Source of the DNA: Oscillibacter sp. 1-3 | GTDB lineage: Bacteria > Bacillota > Clostridia > Oscillospirales > Oscillospiraceae | Assembly: GCF_000403435.2 (NCBI RefSeq) | Contig: NZ_KE159710.1 | Location: 248,001 to 312,000, forward strand | DNA length: 64,000 nt | Reading direction: 5' to 3' | In this document: piece after piece, positions 10,573 through 20,226 of the stretch | How positions within the stretch are numbered: the stretch's first letter is position 1 | Layout of the letters: each line of letters starts with the position of its first letter | The notes under the pieces: model-generated | The model's input: only the letters and a program-made list of their open reading frames with translations | The model's database searches: none | What the model was told of the DNA's origin: nothing | Made by a program: the position numbers and the translations under genes

Positions 10573-11985
10573 ATGGAGATCTTTGATACCATCCTGGGGT
10601 TTTTGAAAGGCCCCCTGAACGACTTCGCCTGGATGTACACCTTTCTGCCCTGCGCCATTCTGGGCGGCCTGTTCCTGACCATCCGCAACGGCGGCGTGCA
10701 GTTCCTGCACTTCGGTCACGCCATGAAAAACACCGTGGGCAAAATGTTCCAGAAGCAGGAGGCCGGCGAGGGCGCGGTGACGCCCCTCCAGGCCGTAACC
10801 ACCGCTCTGGCCGCCACCGTTGGCACCGGCAATATTGTGGGCACCTCCCAGGCCATCGCCCTGGGCGGCTACGGCGCGGTGCTCTGGCTGTGGCTGGCCG
10901 CTCTGGTGGGTATGGTAATCAAGTACTCCGAGATCGTCCTGGCCATCAAGTACCGTGAGCGGGACGCCAAGGGCGACTGGGTCGGCGGCCCCATGTACTA
11001 TATCTCCAAGGGTCTGGGCAAAAATTGGAGATGGCTTGCGGCGCTCTTCGCCGTTTTCGCCGCTCTGGCCTCCTTCGGCATCGGCAACATGTCCCAGGTG
11101 AACAGCATCACCGGCTCTGTTATCGGCGCCTGCGCCGCCTTCACGGAGGTCTCCTCCGGCATGGAGCTGGCCCTCAAGTGGATCATGGGCATTCTGCTGG
11201 CCATTCTGGTGGCGGTGATCCTGCTGGGCGGCATCAAGCGCATCGGCGCCGTCACGGAGAAGCTGATCCCCTTCATGAGCGTTTTCTACATTCTCTTCAC
11301 CCTCATCGTTATCGGTTTCCACATCGGCAGCGTACCAGATGCTTTCGTGAAGATTTTCTCCACGGCCTTTACGCCCCAGGCCATGTTCGGCGCCGCCACC
11401 GGCATCGTTCTGAAGCAGACCATCATCTGGGGCCTGCGGCGCAGCGCCTTTTCCAATGAGGCGGGTTTGGGCTCTGCGGCCATTGCCCATGCGGCGGCGG
11501 ACACCAAGGGACCCGTGAACCAGGGCCTCTACGGCATCTTCGAGGTCTTTGTGGACACCATCGTCATCTGCACCCTCACTGCCCTGACCATCATTGCCAG
11601 CGGCGTGGCCATCGACTTCGGCGTAAAGCCCGGCAGCGAGCTGATTACCGCCGCCCTGGCTACCGTCTTCGGCGACAAGTTCGCGGCGCTGTTCATCGCT
11701 ATCGCGCTGGCTCTCTTCGCCTTCTCCACCGTTCTGGGCTGGTCCCTGTACGGCACCCGCTGCATCCAGTATCTCTTCGGCCACAGGGCCGTTCGGGTGT
11801 TCCAGGTAATCTTCATTTTGGTGGTTGTGGTCGGCTGCGTGTCCCCTCTGGAGTTTGTGTGGGATGTGGCGGATACCTTCAACGGCCTGATGGCCATCCC
11901 CAACTTCATCGGCCTCTTCGCCCTCTCCGGCGTGGTGGCCATGGAGACCCGGAACTATTTCAGCGATAAGAACAACCTGCGATAA
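10573..11985 (+). CDS. Alanine/glycine:cation symporter (AGCS family)
   Basis: A 470-residue protein with about ten membrane helices and the AGCS signatures: GTGNIVGTSQAIALGGYGAVLW near residue 95 and NEAGLGSAAIAHAAA near residue 295. Family members import alanine or glycine with Na+ or H+. The glycine riboswitch directly upstream points to glycine. Such riboswitches on symporters usually shut expression when glycine is high if used for uptake, or open it for catabolism; the sequence does not decide this. Start ATG 10573 has GGAGGG ahead of it. Confidence 0.93.
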   Translation: MEIFDTILGFLKGPLNDFAWMYTFLPCAILGGLFLTIRNGGVQFLHFGHAMKNTVGKMFQKQEAGEGAVTPLQAVTTALAATVGTGNIVGTSQAIALGGYGAVLWLWLAALVGMVIKYSEIVLAIKYRERDAKGDWVGGPMYYISKGLGKNWRWLAALFAVFAALASFGIGNMSQVNSITGSVIGACAAFTEVSSGMELALKWIMGILLAILVAVILLGGIKRIGAVTEKLIPFMSVFYILFTLIVIGFHIGSVPDAFVKIFSTAFTPQAMFGAATGIVLKQTIIWGLRRSAFSNEAGLGSAAIAHAAADTKGPVNQGLYGIFEVFVDTIVICTLTALTIIASGVAIDFGVKPGSELITAALATVFGDKFAALFIAIALALFAFSTVLGWSLYGTRCIQYLFGHRAVRVFQVIFILVVVVGCVSPLEFVWDVADTFNGLMAIPNFIGLFALSGVVAMETRNYFSDKNNLR

Positions 11986-12011
11986 AGTAAGAAAGGCAGT
12001 ATGGCATTCAT

Positions 12012-12893
12012 ATGAAAATCTCAGGAACAGTGCGATATTGGTTTAACTACCGCATCAAACGCCCTATGATTGAAAAGCTGTACAGCCTATGCAACGCCCT
12101 GCAAGGTAAGCTCGCAGACGGCGCAAAATTTCTGGAATGTCATGCGTATGGGCCCGCTATACACTATGAGCGGCCTACAAAAGCCGAGCGGGAGGAACGA
12201 AACAAAAATCTCAGAATCGGAACAGCTGTTGTCTTTGTAGTTACAGTCTTATTCGTATTAATTGGCTGGTTTGCAGAATACTATTTTACGGTTTGGGGAA
12301 ACAGCTTATCTTTCGATGAGTGGAACAGCTCTGCCGGGTCATTCTGGGGCGCCGTTTTGGGCGCTGCGATTGCAGGAATTGTCACAGTATGTACCACCAT
12401 TCTGGTTATCCAAAGAAGTTATAAAATCGATTATCATCGAGAACGGCTTGAAGCACTGCCTGTGTTAGATATGAAAGTTTTTCTGGAACACTGTACAATG
12501 ACAGAAAACTTTGAAAAAGATCTCCAGCGCAAGGCAAAGGGTCAGGCAAGAGATTTTATGATTTCTTTTGGCGCCGCCAGTATTGGGGAGGATGTCCGCG
12601 TATATACCATCAAAAATATTGGGGCGGGGATCGCCTATAACATCCAGACCTCTCATTTCTTTTCAGAGGAATTTGAAGAGGCATATTTCAGAGGTATCCT
12701 GCCGCAGAACGACATATTATTACTTGCTACGAGCAAAAAATCAGAGGAGGAGGTTTTTATCACTTTTTTTGACCTGTATGAGAATAAATATCGCCAAAAA
12801 TATTCCTTATATCAGTGTGGCGGGCGAACTCAGGTGACTACTTATCCCCCGGAGTTAATTCGCAAAACACAGCGTATCCGATATACTCAATAA
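12012..12893 (+). CDS. Hypothetical two-helix membrane protein
   Basis: A 293-residue protein I do not recognise. Two membrane helices (about residues 64-86 and 108-132) are followed by a soluble C-terminal domain of about 160 residues. Base composition is visibly more AT-rich than its neighbours, with many A/T third positions, suggesting a different origin. It follows the symporter by 26 bp with a weak AAAGGCAG ribosome site, so it may be read from the same transcript. It ends just before a strong terminator. The helix pair plus cytosolic tail resembles small phage-exclusion or stress membrane proteins only in layout, and no function is proposed. Confidence 0.6.
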   Translation: MKISGTVRYWFNYRIKRPMIEKLYSLCNALQGKLADGAKFLECHAYGPAIHYERPTKAEREERNKNLRIGTAVVFVVTVLFVLIGWFAEYYFTVWGNSLSFDEWNSSAGSFWGAVLGAAIAGIVTVCTTILVIQRSYKIDYHRERLEALPVLDMKVFLEHCTMTENFEKDLQRKAKGQARDFMISFGAASIGEDVRVYTIKNIGAGIAYNIQTSHFFSEEFEEAYFRGILPQNDILLLATSKKSEEEVFITFFDLYENKYRQKYSLYQCGGRTQVTTYPPELIRKTQRIRYTQ

Positions 12894-12901
12894 AGTGAAT
12901 A

Positions 12902-12942
12902 AGTCCCGCTTTTCAAACATCGTCATTGAAAAGCGGGACTTG
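12902..12942 (+). terminator. Strong hairpin after the hypothetical membrane gene
   Basis: AAGTCCCGCTTTTCAA ... TTGAAAAGCGGGACTT, a 16-bp perfect stem with a nine-base loop, ten bases after the stop. The A/T arms make it usable as a terminator in either direction. Confidence 0.75.
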
Positions 12943-13080
12943 TCATACTCAGATAACTTTAATACTGTATGATCTGTTTCCCTGCTGCCAAAAGAGCTTT
13001 CCCCAAACACGCCAGATTTTGTCTGAACATTGGTGGAATGACGGATTGGCGCAGAATATTTCGCCGAACATCTCCTTATG

Positions 13081-13236
13081 CCTTGTTTGAAAAATGGCGG
13101 AATGTCCAACGGCGAGAGATTTTTTCGCCAATCAAGGCAAATTTTTGCAGGCGGGCTGACGCCCGGCAAGAAAACTTAACGCAGAGTGGCGGATCAAGAT
13201 CCGCCGTTTGGGCGTTTTGATTTTTTTCAAACAAGG
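13081..13236. repeat. Family A inverted-repeat element (156 bp, complete)
   Basis: Left end CCTTGTTTGAAAAATGGCGG, right end TTTTTTTCAAACAAGG: terminal inverted repeats of about 13-16 bp. The inside has a GC-rich hairpin (GCAGGCGGGCTGACGCCCGGC) and no reading frame. The 12943-13543 gap holds this element and a family B copy; nothing else is recognised in it. Confidence 0.75.
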
Positions 13237-13319
13237 CCTAATCCAAAGATTTTTTCACGGTCCCTCACTTATTAAAAGGGGGAATTTGCCGATATATTTT
13301 TTGAAATGCTGTTCGGAGA

Positions 13320-13485
13320 GTAAGAAGCTGCATCATAGGTGGGGAATGCTGGATGGGCGAGGGCGTTCCGCGCCGGGCGAGGCAAATTTTCACAGGAATA
13401 CTGGATGTATTTCAAGAATATTTAACGAAGAACGGTGTGCCCCCCCCTCCAGACGGCGTTCATCGCCTGTGAATACAGCTTCTAA
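13320..13485. repeat. Family B inverted-repeat element (about 166 bp)
   Basis: Left end TAAGAAGCTGCATCAT, right end TGAATACAGCTTCTAA. Together with the family A copy it fills most of the region upstream of the chemoreceptor gene. Confidence 0.55.
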
Positions 13486-13543
13486 GCCTATTTTTCACAC
13501 TTGGCGGTTACGGACAGCGAAAGAAAGAAGGAGACTGATAATT

Positions 13544-15247
13544 ATGATTAATTACATACGGAATTTAAGAATCAGGTTAAAACTTTATATCCTCATAGGG
13601 GTCGCGCTGTTTGGAATGCTTATTATCAGCGGCATGTCATTTTATCTTATGGGCCAGATGAACGATACGACAAGTGACATCGCGGAAAGCTGGCTTCCCA
13701 GTGTTGATATAGGAAGGGACTTAAGCACCACCATCTCCAATATTCGTCTGAATGAATTGGGGTATCTTACCGCAATTTCTGACGATGTAGAGAAATCCAG
13801 CCTCCAGTACCTTCAAAGTGAGAAAGCAGATATGGCCGCCCTCTTAGCCACATACGGGGAATTAATTGACGAAGAGGAAAGTGCTTTCTATCATAATGCG
13901 ATGAATTACTGGACTCAGTACAATGAAGCGGATGAAAGAATGATGGCGTTAGCCAAACAGGGCCGTATTGATGACGCACGCGCGATTCTGGAAGGCGAAT
14001 GCGTAGATCTCTACAATTCCTTAAACAGCGCCTTCAATGATATTATCGCCTACAATACGGAGGGCAGTGACGGTGCGGCAGAGGAAAGCACTTCACTATA
14101 CAAAACCGCTGTCTGCCTTATGGCGGTGGTTGTCATTGTCATAATCCTCGTGGGCGTCTTCTTCTCATTTGTGATTATACGCCTGATTAAGACTCCTATT
14201 TCCGAAATTGAGAATGCCGCCATCAAAATGGCCGAGGGTAATTTGGACGTTGAGATTTCCTATACCTCTAAGGATGAGCTGGGCGTTCTCGCAACCCATG
14301 TCAGCAGGCTGATCCATAAGCTTCAAGTGATTATTGATGATGAGAATAAATTCCTTGCTAAAATGGCTGAGGGAGATTTTACGGTGGATTCGATCTGCGA
14401 AGAGGAGTACACAGGCGGCTTCTATCCCCTGCTTGTCTCTTTCCGGGGCATTGCGGAAAAGCTCAGCGACACCATGCTGCAGATCAGTCAAAGCTCCTCG
14501 CAGGTTGCAAGCGGAGCGGACCAGGTGTCGAACGGCGCCCAGGCTCTCGCCCAGGGAGCAACCGAGCAGGCCAGTTCCGTACAGGAACTCGCTGCCACCA
14601 TTGATGAAATCTCCAACAAGGTGAATCAGAACGCCAACAATGCGCGGCAGGCCAGCGCTGCGGCAGGCTGCGTCAGCACAAAAATGAATGTGAACAAAGA
14701 AAAGATGGAGCAGATGATACAGGCAATGAGCGATATTAGCAGCTGCTCCAGTGAGATCGGCAAAATTATGAAGATCATTGAGGACATTGCTTTCCAGACC
14801 AACATCCTTGCTCTGAACGCCGCCGTAGAAGCCGCCCGCGCAGGCACTGCCGGAAAAGGGTTTGCCGTGGTAGCCGATGAGGTCCGCAATCTGGCGAATA
14901 AAAGCACAGAGGCCTCTGAAAACATCTCCGCTTTGATTGAAAATTCCTTAAAGGCAGTCGAAAACGGAACGCAGATTGCAGACGATACGGCGCAGTCTTT
15001 GATTCAGACAGTCAATGACGTGAACGAAATGACAGCCATTATCGGACAGATTTCGGAGGCCAGCAGCGATCAGGCTGATTCTATCTCTCAGATCCTTACG
15101 GGAATTGACCAGATTTCCAGTGTTGTACAGACAAATTCGGCAACCGCAGAAGAAAGCGCGGCGGCGAGCGAAGAACTCTCCAGCCAGTCGCAGCTTATGA
15201 AAGGTCTCGTAGGGAGGTTTAAGCTAAAGGACAGCTCCTCAAAATGA
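13544..15247 (+). CDS. Methyl-accepting chemotaxis protein
   Basis: A 567-residue protein. TM1 at about 12-36, an extracytoplasmic helical-bundle sensor at about 37-187 (4HB_MCP-like), TM2 at about 188-212, a HAMP domain, a second HAMP-like linker, then the coiled-coil signalling domain with the conserved hairpin tip [20 protein letters not shown] near residue 415. It senses an unknown ligand and signals to a CheA/CheW array. The ATG at 13544 has AAGGAG ten bases upstream. No che gene is nearby. A/T-rich codons occur in the sensor half. Confidence 0.93.
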   Translation: MINYIRNLRIRLKLYILIGVALFGMLIISGMSFYLMGQMNDTTSDIAESWLPSVDIGRDLSTTISNIRLNELGYLTAISDDVEKSSLQYLQSEKADMAALLATYGELIDEEESAFYHNAMNYWTQYNEADERMMALAKQGRIDDARAILEGECVDLYNSLNSAFNDIIAYNTEGSDGAAEESTSLYKTAVCLMAVVVIVIILVGVFFSFVIIRLIKTPISEIENAAIKMAEGNLDVEISYTSKDELGVLATHVSRLIHKLQVIIDDENKFLAKMAEGDFTVDSICEEEYTGGFYPLLVSFRGIAEKLSDTMLQISQSSSQVASGADQVSNGAQALAQGATEQASSVQELAATIDEISNKVNQNANNARQASAAAGCVSTKMNVNKEKMEQMIQAMSDISSCSSEIGKIMKIIEDIAFQTNILALNAAVEAARAGTAGKGFAVVADEVRNLANKSTEASENISALIENSLKAVENGTQIADDTAQSLIQTVNDVNEMTAIIGQISEASSDQADSISQILTGIDQISSVVQTNSATAEESAAASEELSSQSQLMKGLVGRFKLKDSSSK

Positions 15248-15256
15248 ATCCTGAAA

Positions 15257-15312
15257 CGGCCCGCCTCAATTGAACAAGCCAAACAAGGTTTGTTCAAATC
15301 GGGGCGGGCCGC
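15257..15312 (+). terminator. Hairpin after the chemoreceptor gene
   Basis: CGGCCCGCC...TTGAACAA ... TTTGTTCAA...GGCGGGCCG, a long interrupted stem beginning ten bases after the stop, without a T-run. The following stretch to 15670 has a 112-codon frame on the plus strand with no ribosome site or recognisable motif; I see no supportable gene in it. Confidence 0.5.
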
Positions 15313-15670
15313 TCTGATATGAAACCATTGCTGCGCCAGGACTTTTACCCTATACCGCAAGAATATTCCCAAAAGAAAGAAACGCAGTTTCTCAGCGGCG
15401 TCCGCAAAAGAAGCGTTCGCCCTGCGTTGGTGGGGTCCGTAAGCCGGGATGATGCAGACCCAAAACAACCGATCATCTCACCCCCCAAATTGGCAGATCC
15501 GATGCTCACAGACAATCAGCCTGCGGGGCTGGTTCAGACAGAGATGGAACGTCAACTTGGCGAAGAAGCCGCCATCTGTCATAGAAAGGCACCAAGACGC
15601 CGAAGGCAGGGTTCTTCCAGGAAGAACGGGCGCAGTTTGGCATTCATGCGGCGCTGAGGTAAGATCGCAT

Positions 15671-17029
15671 CTATTCTATTTCCGCCAGCTCCGCCTTCCA
15701 ATCCCGTACGGCGGTTCCGGCATAGCATCCCAAAAACAGCACGATCTGCACGACGGTGGAACAGGGTGTCGCCAGCCCCACCTGGAACAGTGACACCGGC
15801 TCCAGCCGGCTCATGAACAGAGAAACGGGTATCCGAACCAGGAAAGCTCCCACGATGCCCTGGACCATGACGAAAGCCGTGTTTCCCCGCCCGTTGAAGT
15901 AGCCGATGAAGCAGAACAGGATCGCGGTCAGCAGGGTGTCGATGGCATAGGCCCGCAGGTAGTCCGCCGCCGCGCCGATCACCGCCGCGTCCCGAGCAAA
16001 CAGGCCCGCCAGCAGACTGCCATGGAAAAAGGACAGCCATGCCAGCACCACGCCGCAGCAAAGAGAGGAACCCATGCCATAGAGCATCGCCCGTTTTGCC
16101 CGGTCTTTCCTTCCCGCGCCGATATTTTGCGCCACAAAAGCGGACAGGGACTGCCCAAAAGAGGACGGCACCAGCATGATAAAGCCGCACAGCTTCTCCG
16201 CCACGCCTACTCCGGCGGAGGCAATGACCCCCAGGCCGTTGACAATGGCGGCGATGGCCAGGAAGGAAACGCTCACCAGCACGTCCTGAAGGGCCACCGG
16301 AACGCCCAGCCGCAGGATACGCCCTGTATGCCTGGGATCAAAGCGAATATCCCGCGTAGAAAACGAAAAAGGCAATCCCCTTCTCTTGATAAACAGCAGA
16401 CTCAGCGCCACACTCACCGCCTGAGCCAGCACCGTAGCCAGCGCCGCTCCGGCCACGCCCAGACCGCAGGGGCCTACCAGCAGCAGGTCTCCGGCGATAT
16501 TCGTAGCACATGCGATGGTCACAGTGAGCAGCGGCGTATTGGAATCCCCAAGCCCCCGGAACATGGCCCCAAGAACATTGTAGGCCACGATGAACACCGC
16601 CCCGCCGGAGCAGATCCGCACATAGAGCACCGTCTGGGCAAATGCTTCCGCAGGGGCCTGCATCAGCCGGGCCAGCGGAGACGCCGCCCACAGCATCGCC
16701 GCCGTCAGGACCAGGGCCACAGCGGCAAACAGGGCGATGGCGCTGCCAAGGACCTTTCCGCCTTCCTCCGGCTTTCCTTCGCCCAGCTTTTGGCCCAGCA
16801 GAACCGTGGCTCCCATGGAAAGCCCGGTAACCAGGGCGGTAACCGTATGCATTACCTGACTGCCGGTAGATACGGCGGAGACGTCGGCGGGCTGGCCGAA
16901 CTGCCCCACCACCATCAGGTCCACTGCACCGTACATCGCCTGTAAAAGCAGCGCCAGCAGGACGGGAAAGGTGAATCGCAGCAGAGGATTGAGAATTGGG
17001 CCCTCAATAAAACTTCCATTTCGTTTCAT
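15671..17029 (-). CDS. MATE family multidrug exporter
   Basis: A 452-residue, twelve-helix membrane protein with MATE hallmarks: N-terminal GPILNPLLRFTFPVLLALLLQAMYGAVD and the two-fold repeat structure with a matching second half starting near LRLGVPVALQDVLVS (about residue 240). Family members expel cationic drugs or metabolites in exchange for Na+ or H+. Start ATG 17029 has GGAGG ten bases upstream. Expression appears controlled by a leader that can fold into a terminator 30 bp before the start. Confidence 0.92.
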   Translation of the reverse strand: MKRNGSFIEGPILNPLLRFTFPVLLALLLQAMYGAVDLMVVGQFGQPADVSAVSTGSQVMHTVTALVTGLSMGATVLLGQKLGEGKPEEGGKVLGSAIALFAAVALVLTAAMLWAASPLARLMQAPAEAFAQTVLYVRICSGGAVFIVAYNVLGAMFRGLGDSNTPLLTVTIACATNIAGDLLLVGPCGLGVAGAALATVLAQAVSVALSLLFIKRRGLPFSFSTRDIRFDPRHTGRILRLGVPVALQDVLVSVSFLAIAAIVNGLGVIASAGVGVAEKLCGFIMLVPSSFGQSLSAFVAQNIGAGRKDRAKRAMLYGMGSSLCCGVVLAWLSFFHGSLLAGLFARDAAVIGAAADYLRAYAIDTLLTAILFCFIGYFNGRGNTAFVMVQGIVGAFLVRIPVSLFMSRLEPVSLFQVGLATPCSTVVQIVLFLGCYAGTAVRDWKAELAEIE

Positions 17030-17059
17030 AAAAACCGGCCTCCAAGATATTTGCGCGAG

Positions 17060-17148
17060 AAAAAAGCCCGAATAAGCAACGGGCTTCTCAGCCCGCCATC
17101 TTATCCGGACTCACGCCTCCAACGGGCGCTTCTCCTCCGATGACTAGG
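17060..17148 (-). promoter_or_regulatory. Attenuator-like leader of the MATE gene
   Basis: On the minus strand, AGCCCG-ttgcttatt-CGGGCT followed by TTTTTTC (17060-17085) is an intrinsic terminator. An alternative hairpin GGGCT-gaga-AGCCC (17081-17094), enclosed by CCGGATAAG/CTTATTCGG (17100-17108 with 17068-17076), uses the same bases, so the two folds exclude each other. A short frame ending ATG-GCG-GGC-TGA runs into the switch. This looks like a riboswitch or a ribosome-stalling attenuator; I cannot assign a class. Confidence 0.6.
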
Positions 17149-17305
17149 CCTTGTTTGATAAATGGCAAAATGTGCAGCGGCGCGAGATTTTTTTGCCGGT
17201 CAAGACAATTTGACGCCGCCATACTTTGTGTATTGCAAGGAAAATCAACGCGGAACGGCGGAAAAAGATCCGTCGCTTGGGTGTTTTGACATTTTTCAAA
17301 CAAGG
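17149..17305. repeat. Family A inverted-repeat element (157 bp, complete)
   Basis: Ends CCTTGTTTGATAAATG and CATTTTTCAAACAAGG. It differs at only about eight positions from the copy at 21322. It lies wholly within the MATE leader, between the promoter and the attenuator. Confidence 0.8.
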
Positions 17306-17313
17306 TTAGAGAG

Positions 17314-17342
17314 AGTATACACCGGAAACGAGCGGTTGTCAA
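17314..17342 (-). promoter_or_regulatory. Sigma-A promoter of the MATE gene
   Basis: Minus-strand TTGACA (17337-17342), exactly 17 bp, TATACT (17314-17319). The predicted start at about 17307 falls at the border of the family A element. The rest of the 17343-17610 gap holds only a weak hairpin at about 17505-17540, possibly the lipoprotein terminator. Confidence 0.8.
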
Positions 17343-17610
17343 GCTTCTGTGCCGCACGGATGTGTTCAACCGCGCATTTTATCATCCGCGATTTTGGCTT
17401 TGCGGCCACGGCTTTGCAGGGGTGGAGCTCTGTCTCCCTGTTTTCCCGAAAACGCCAGGTTTCCTGCGGACGGGCCGGGACAGAACCCGGCCCCTACATA
17501 AGATCTGCGAGAAGCGGATACCCCCTCCCGCGCTCTGCCCGCTTCTGTGACAGACCATACGCGAAATGAACAGGATCTTTTATACTTCCAAGCTTTGTGG
17601 ACGGTCATGC

Positions 17611-18141
17611 TCAGGAAACTCTTCCAAATTTCATATTTTCGCCCATGTGTTCAAAGGTATCCTCCCATTGGAGCACCCCGCCCTCATCCAGATAAAGCAT
17701 TCCTGTCTCCTCCTCCAGCACGGCGGTGGACTGTATCTCCCCGCCGTCCAGCGTCTGCTCCGAATACCGGGCTCCAATATAATCAATCCCCTCCCAGATC
17801 TCGTCATAGGTCCCAGTGAAGCGCCAACGAGAGTCATCCCAGCGAATGTCAATGGCATAAATCCCATCCGCTCCACAGTCAATGGACAACCGGCATTGTC
17901 CGCCGGAGGGTCCGTCCTCAGCATCCTGCCACTCCCCCACATAGGCGTCCGCAATCCCCTGCGGGGCCGGTTCCTCCTCCGGCGGCGCATCCGCTTTCAC
18001 AGGATTCGCCGGTGTCTCTGTCTGTGCCGCAGATGCCGGCGGCCCGGCAGAGAGATCTGCGGAAGGGGACTGCGTGCCACTGCAGCCCGCCAGCAGAACG
18101 CAGAGGACCGCCGTCAAAATTCCTGCCTGTCTCTTTTTCAT
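17611..18141 (-). CDS. Putative lipoprotein of unknown function
   Basis: A 176-residue protein with a lipoprotein signal peptide: Lys/Arg start, hydrophobic core and lipobox LLAGC with Cys at residue 20. A Pro/Ala/Glu-rich linker (20-65) follows, then a small beta-rich domain (about 68-176) with alternating charged and aromatic strands such as YAIDIRWDDSRWRFTGTYDEIW. It should be anchored on the outer face of the membrane. The domain resembles small secreted beta-barrel proteins of Clostridia, but I do not recognise the family. ATG 18141 has GAGGAG seven bases ahead. Confidence 0.72.
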   Translation of the reverse strand: MKKRQAGILTAVLCVLLAGCSGTQSPSADLSAGPPASAAQTETPANPVKADAPPEEEPAPQGIADAYVGEWQDAEDGPSGGQCRLSIDCGADGIYAIDIRWDDSRWRFTGTYDEIWEGIDYIGARYSEQTLDGGEIQSTAVLEEETGMLYLDEGGVLQWEDTFEHMGENMKFGRVS

Positions 18142-18293
18142 ACCAATACTCCTCACTCGTGATAGGATCAGCCTTCATCTGCGGTCTACAGAGGAAGCCC
18201 GTCATCATATAAGTCAGCAGTCGGGAAAAAAAGTTCTCATTCCCCGGCGCAGCAGAAAATTTTTTGGTCCTGTCTGAAAAATGGCCTGAGCGG

Positions 18294-18327
18294 AAAAGCC
18301 CTGCCGTTTTCACGGCAGGGCTTTTTT
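18294..18327. terminator. Terminator after folC
   Basis: AAAAGCCCTGCCG-ttttca-CGGCAGGGCTTTTTT, three bases past the folC stop on the minus strand, with T-runs usable both ways. Confidence 0.85.
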
Positions 18328-18330
18328 CAA

Positions 18331-19605
18331 TCACTGCGGCAGCGTCTCCACCGCCCGTCGGATGTCTCCGGAGAGGTACAGCGATCCCAGGGCGCAGACA
18401 ATGCCGGACCGTCCGGCGGCCTCCAGGGCGGATCGGACCCCCTCCCCTGCTGTACCGCATACCTGGGAGGGGACGCCCCGCTCCTCCAGGAGATCCGCCA
18501 GCGTCTCCGCCTCCATGGCCCGGGGGCTCTCCGGCCGGAGGGTAAAGACCCGCTCCGCCAGGGGCGTGAGGCAGTCCAGCATGGCGGACACATCCTTGTC
18601 CGCCAGAACCCCCAGCAAAAAGACGGCCTTCCGGCCCGGAAACAGGGCCCGCAGACTCTCCGCGGCGGCGGTCATGCCGTGGGCGTTATGGGCCCCGTCC
18701 AGCAGAAACACAGGGTCCCGGCGCAAAACCTCAAACCGCCCGGGCCAGCGCACCGCCGCCAGTCCCCGGCGGATGGCCTCACCGGAAATGCGCCACCCCT
18801 TTTTCCGGAGGATCTCCAGTGCGGTGATGGCCGCGGCAGCGTTTTTCAGCTGGTATCCCCCTGCCAACGGGAGGTACAGGTCCTCATAGGGCAAAAAGTC
18901 AAAACGGGCTCCGTCCAACCCCGCGGAGCGGGGCCGCAGACGGGAGAAATCCACCTCCACAAGGCAGGCCCCCCGCTCCCTGCACACCCGGCGGAACACC
19001 TCGTCCGCCTCCGGACAGCCGCCGTAGCTGACCACATCCCCGCCGGGCTTGATGATCCCAGCCTTGGCGGCGGCAACGTCCGCCTGGGTGGGGCCCAGCA
19101 GGGCCACATGGTCCATTCCCATAGCGGTGATGACCGCCGCCTCCGGCACGCCGATGACGTTGGAGGCGTCCAGCGCGCCGCCAAGGCCCACCTCCAGCAC
19201 GGAGATGTCACAGTTTTTCCGTCGAAAATACAGCAAGGCCAAGGCGGTAATCAGCTCGAACTCCGTGGGATGCTCCTCCATGGCCTCCGCGGCGGGACGG
19301 ATCTCCTCCACAAGCGCTGCCAGCTCATCTTCGGAGATCATCTCCCCGTCCACCCGGATGCGCTCATGGAAGGTCATGAGATAGGGCGAGGTGTTCAGCC
19401 CCACCCGGTACCCGGCGGCCCGAAGTACGGCGGCAATACAGGCACAGGTACTGCCCTTGCCGTTGGTGCCCGCCACATGGACAAATTTCCGGTCCGCCTG
19501 GGGGTTCCCCAGAGCACAGAGCAGGGTCCGGATGCGGTCCAGCCCCGGGGCGCGGTGTTTCCACTGGTGAGAGTGAATATAATCAACAGCCTCCTGTCCG
19601 GTCAC
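18331..19605 (-). CDS. folC: Folylpolyglutamate synthase / dihydrofolate synthase
   Basis: A 424-residue Mur-ligase-like enzyme. The ATP loop GTNGKGST is at about 46-53, TSPYL near 74, and there is a central Mur-ligase domain and a C-terminal domain with DGAHN near residue 302. It adds glutamate to folates and may make dihydrofolate from dihydropteroate. It lies ten bases downstream of folT, sharing the THF-riboswitch transcript. Full length for the family. Confidence 0.94.
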   Translation of the reverse strand: MTGQEAVDYIHSHQWKHRAPGLDRIRTLLCALGNPQADRKFVHVAGTNGKGSTCACIAAVLRAAGYRVGLNTSPYLMTFHERIRVDGEMISEDELAALVEEIRPAAEAMEEHPTEFELITALALLYFRRKNCDISVLEVGLGGALDASNVIGVPEAAVITAMGMDHVALLGPTQADVAAAKAGIIKPGGDVVSYGGCPEADEVFRRVCRERGACLVEVDFSRLRPRSAGLDGARFDFLPYEDLYLPLAGGYQLKNAAAAITALEILRKKGWRISGEAIRRGLAAVRWPGRFEVLRRDPVFLLDGAHNAHGMTAAAESLRALFPGRKAVFLLGVLADKDVSAMLDCLTPLAERVFTLRPESPRAMEAETLADLLEERGVPSQVCGTAGEGVRSALEAAGRSGIVCALGSLYLSGDIRRAVETLPQ

Positions 19606-19615
19606 AGCGCTCCTC

Positions 19616-20170
19616 CTATGCCCGGGCCAGTCCTTGGCGGCGCAGCAGCGCGGCTATGGGCAGGGCCGCGCTGGCGATGATCACGGCGATCAGAACGCCG
19701 GAGCCCAGGCGGTAGAGCAGTTCCCCGAAGACATAGGCCCGGGAGTAGTAGTGGCAGATCCACGCGTCCACGGCGATGACGGCGGTGTTGGAGATTGTGG
19801 TGCACAGCGCCGCCAGAATACAGACGGCGTACCCCAGCACCGGGCGGCGTTCCAGGGGACGGTCCGTGCGCCGGAGGGCCGCGGCCGCAATCCCGATGAC
19901 CACCCCCCGCACTGCCGGGGGAATGAGCCACAGGCCCGTGGTGGCGGTGATGCCGTAGCCGCCGATCAGCTGGTTGATAAACTCCCCCACAAGGGCCGTC
20001 AGCGCGGACTCCAAGGGGCCGAACAGCAGCGCCGAAAGCACTACCGGCAGCGAGGCGAAGGTAATGCGCAGATTGCCCGCCTTAATGGCGATGGTGTTGT
20101 TCAGCAGTACGTACAGCGCCGCCAGCATGGCGACGCGGCACAGGGCCCGGGTGTTGAGTTTTTTGGACAT
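19616..20170 (-). CDS. folT: ECF transporter substrate-binding component, folate (FolT-like)
   Basis: A 184-residue protein with about six membrane helices and the S-component pattern: an N-terminal ALYVLLN helix, then NLRITFASLPVVLSALLFGP, as in folate-specific ECF S-components. It captures folate outside and works with a shared ECF energy module encoded elsewhere. The specificity call rests on the THF riboswitch directly upstream and on folC downstream. ATG 20170 follows GAAGGAGG. Confidence 0.88.
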   Translation of the reverse strand: MSKKLNTRALCRVAMLAALYVLLNNTIAIKAGNLRITFASLPVVLSALLFGPLESALTALVGEFINQLIGGYGITATTGLWLIPPAVRGVVIGIAAAALRRTDRPLERRPVLGYAVCILAALCTTISNTAVIAVDAWICHYYSRAYVFGELLYRLGSGVLIAVIIASAALPIAALLRRQGLARA

Positions 20171-20226
20171 AAAAATACCTCCTTCTGATACGGCAGTACG
20201 CCGCACAGAGGAGAGCTCCTTCATGC

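Noticed and set aside
13208..13543. 112-codon N-terminal extension of the chemoreceptor frame
   Set aside because: It passes through repeat elements of both families; the normal MCP start with AAGGAG is at 13544.
15319..15657. 112-codon plus-strand frame between the chemoreceptor and MATE genes
   Set aside because: No ribosome site, no domain, basic Arg-rich end; probably chance or decayed sequence.
17058..17148. TPP riboswitch (GGCTGAGA) before the MATE gene
   Set aside because: The ACCC and GAACCTGA blocks required for TPP aptamers are missing.
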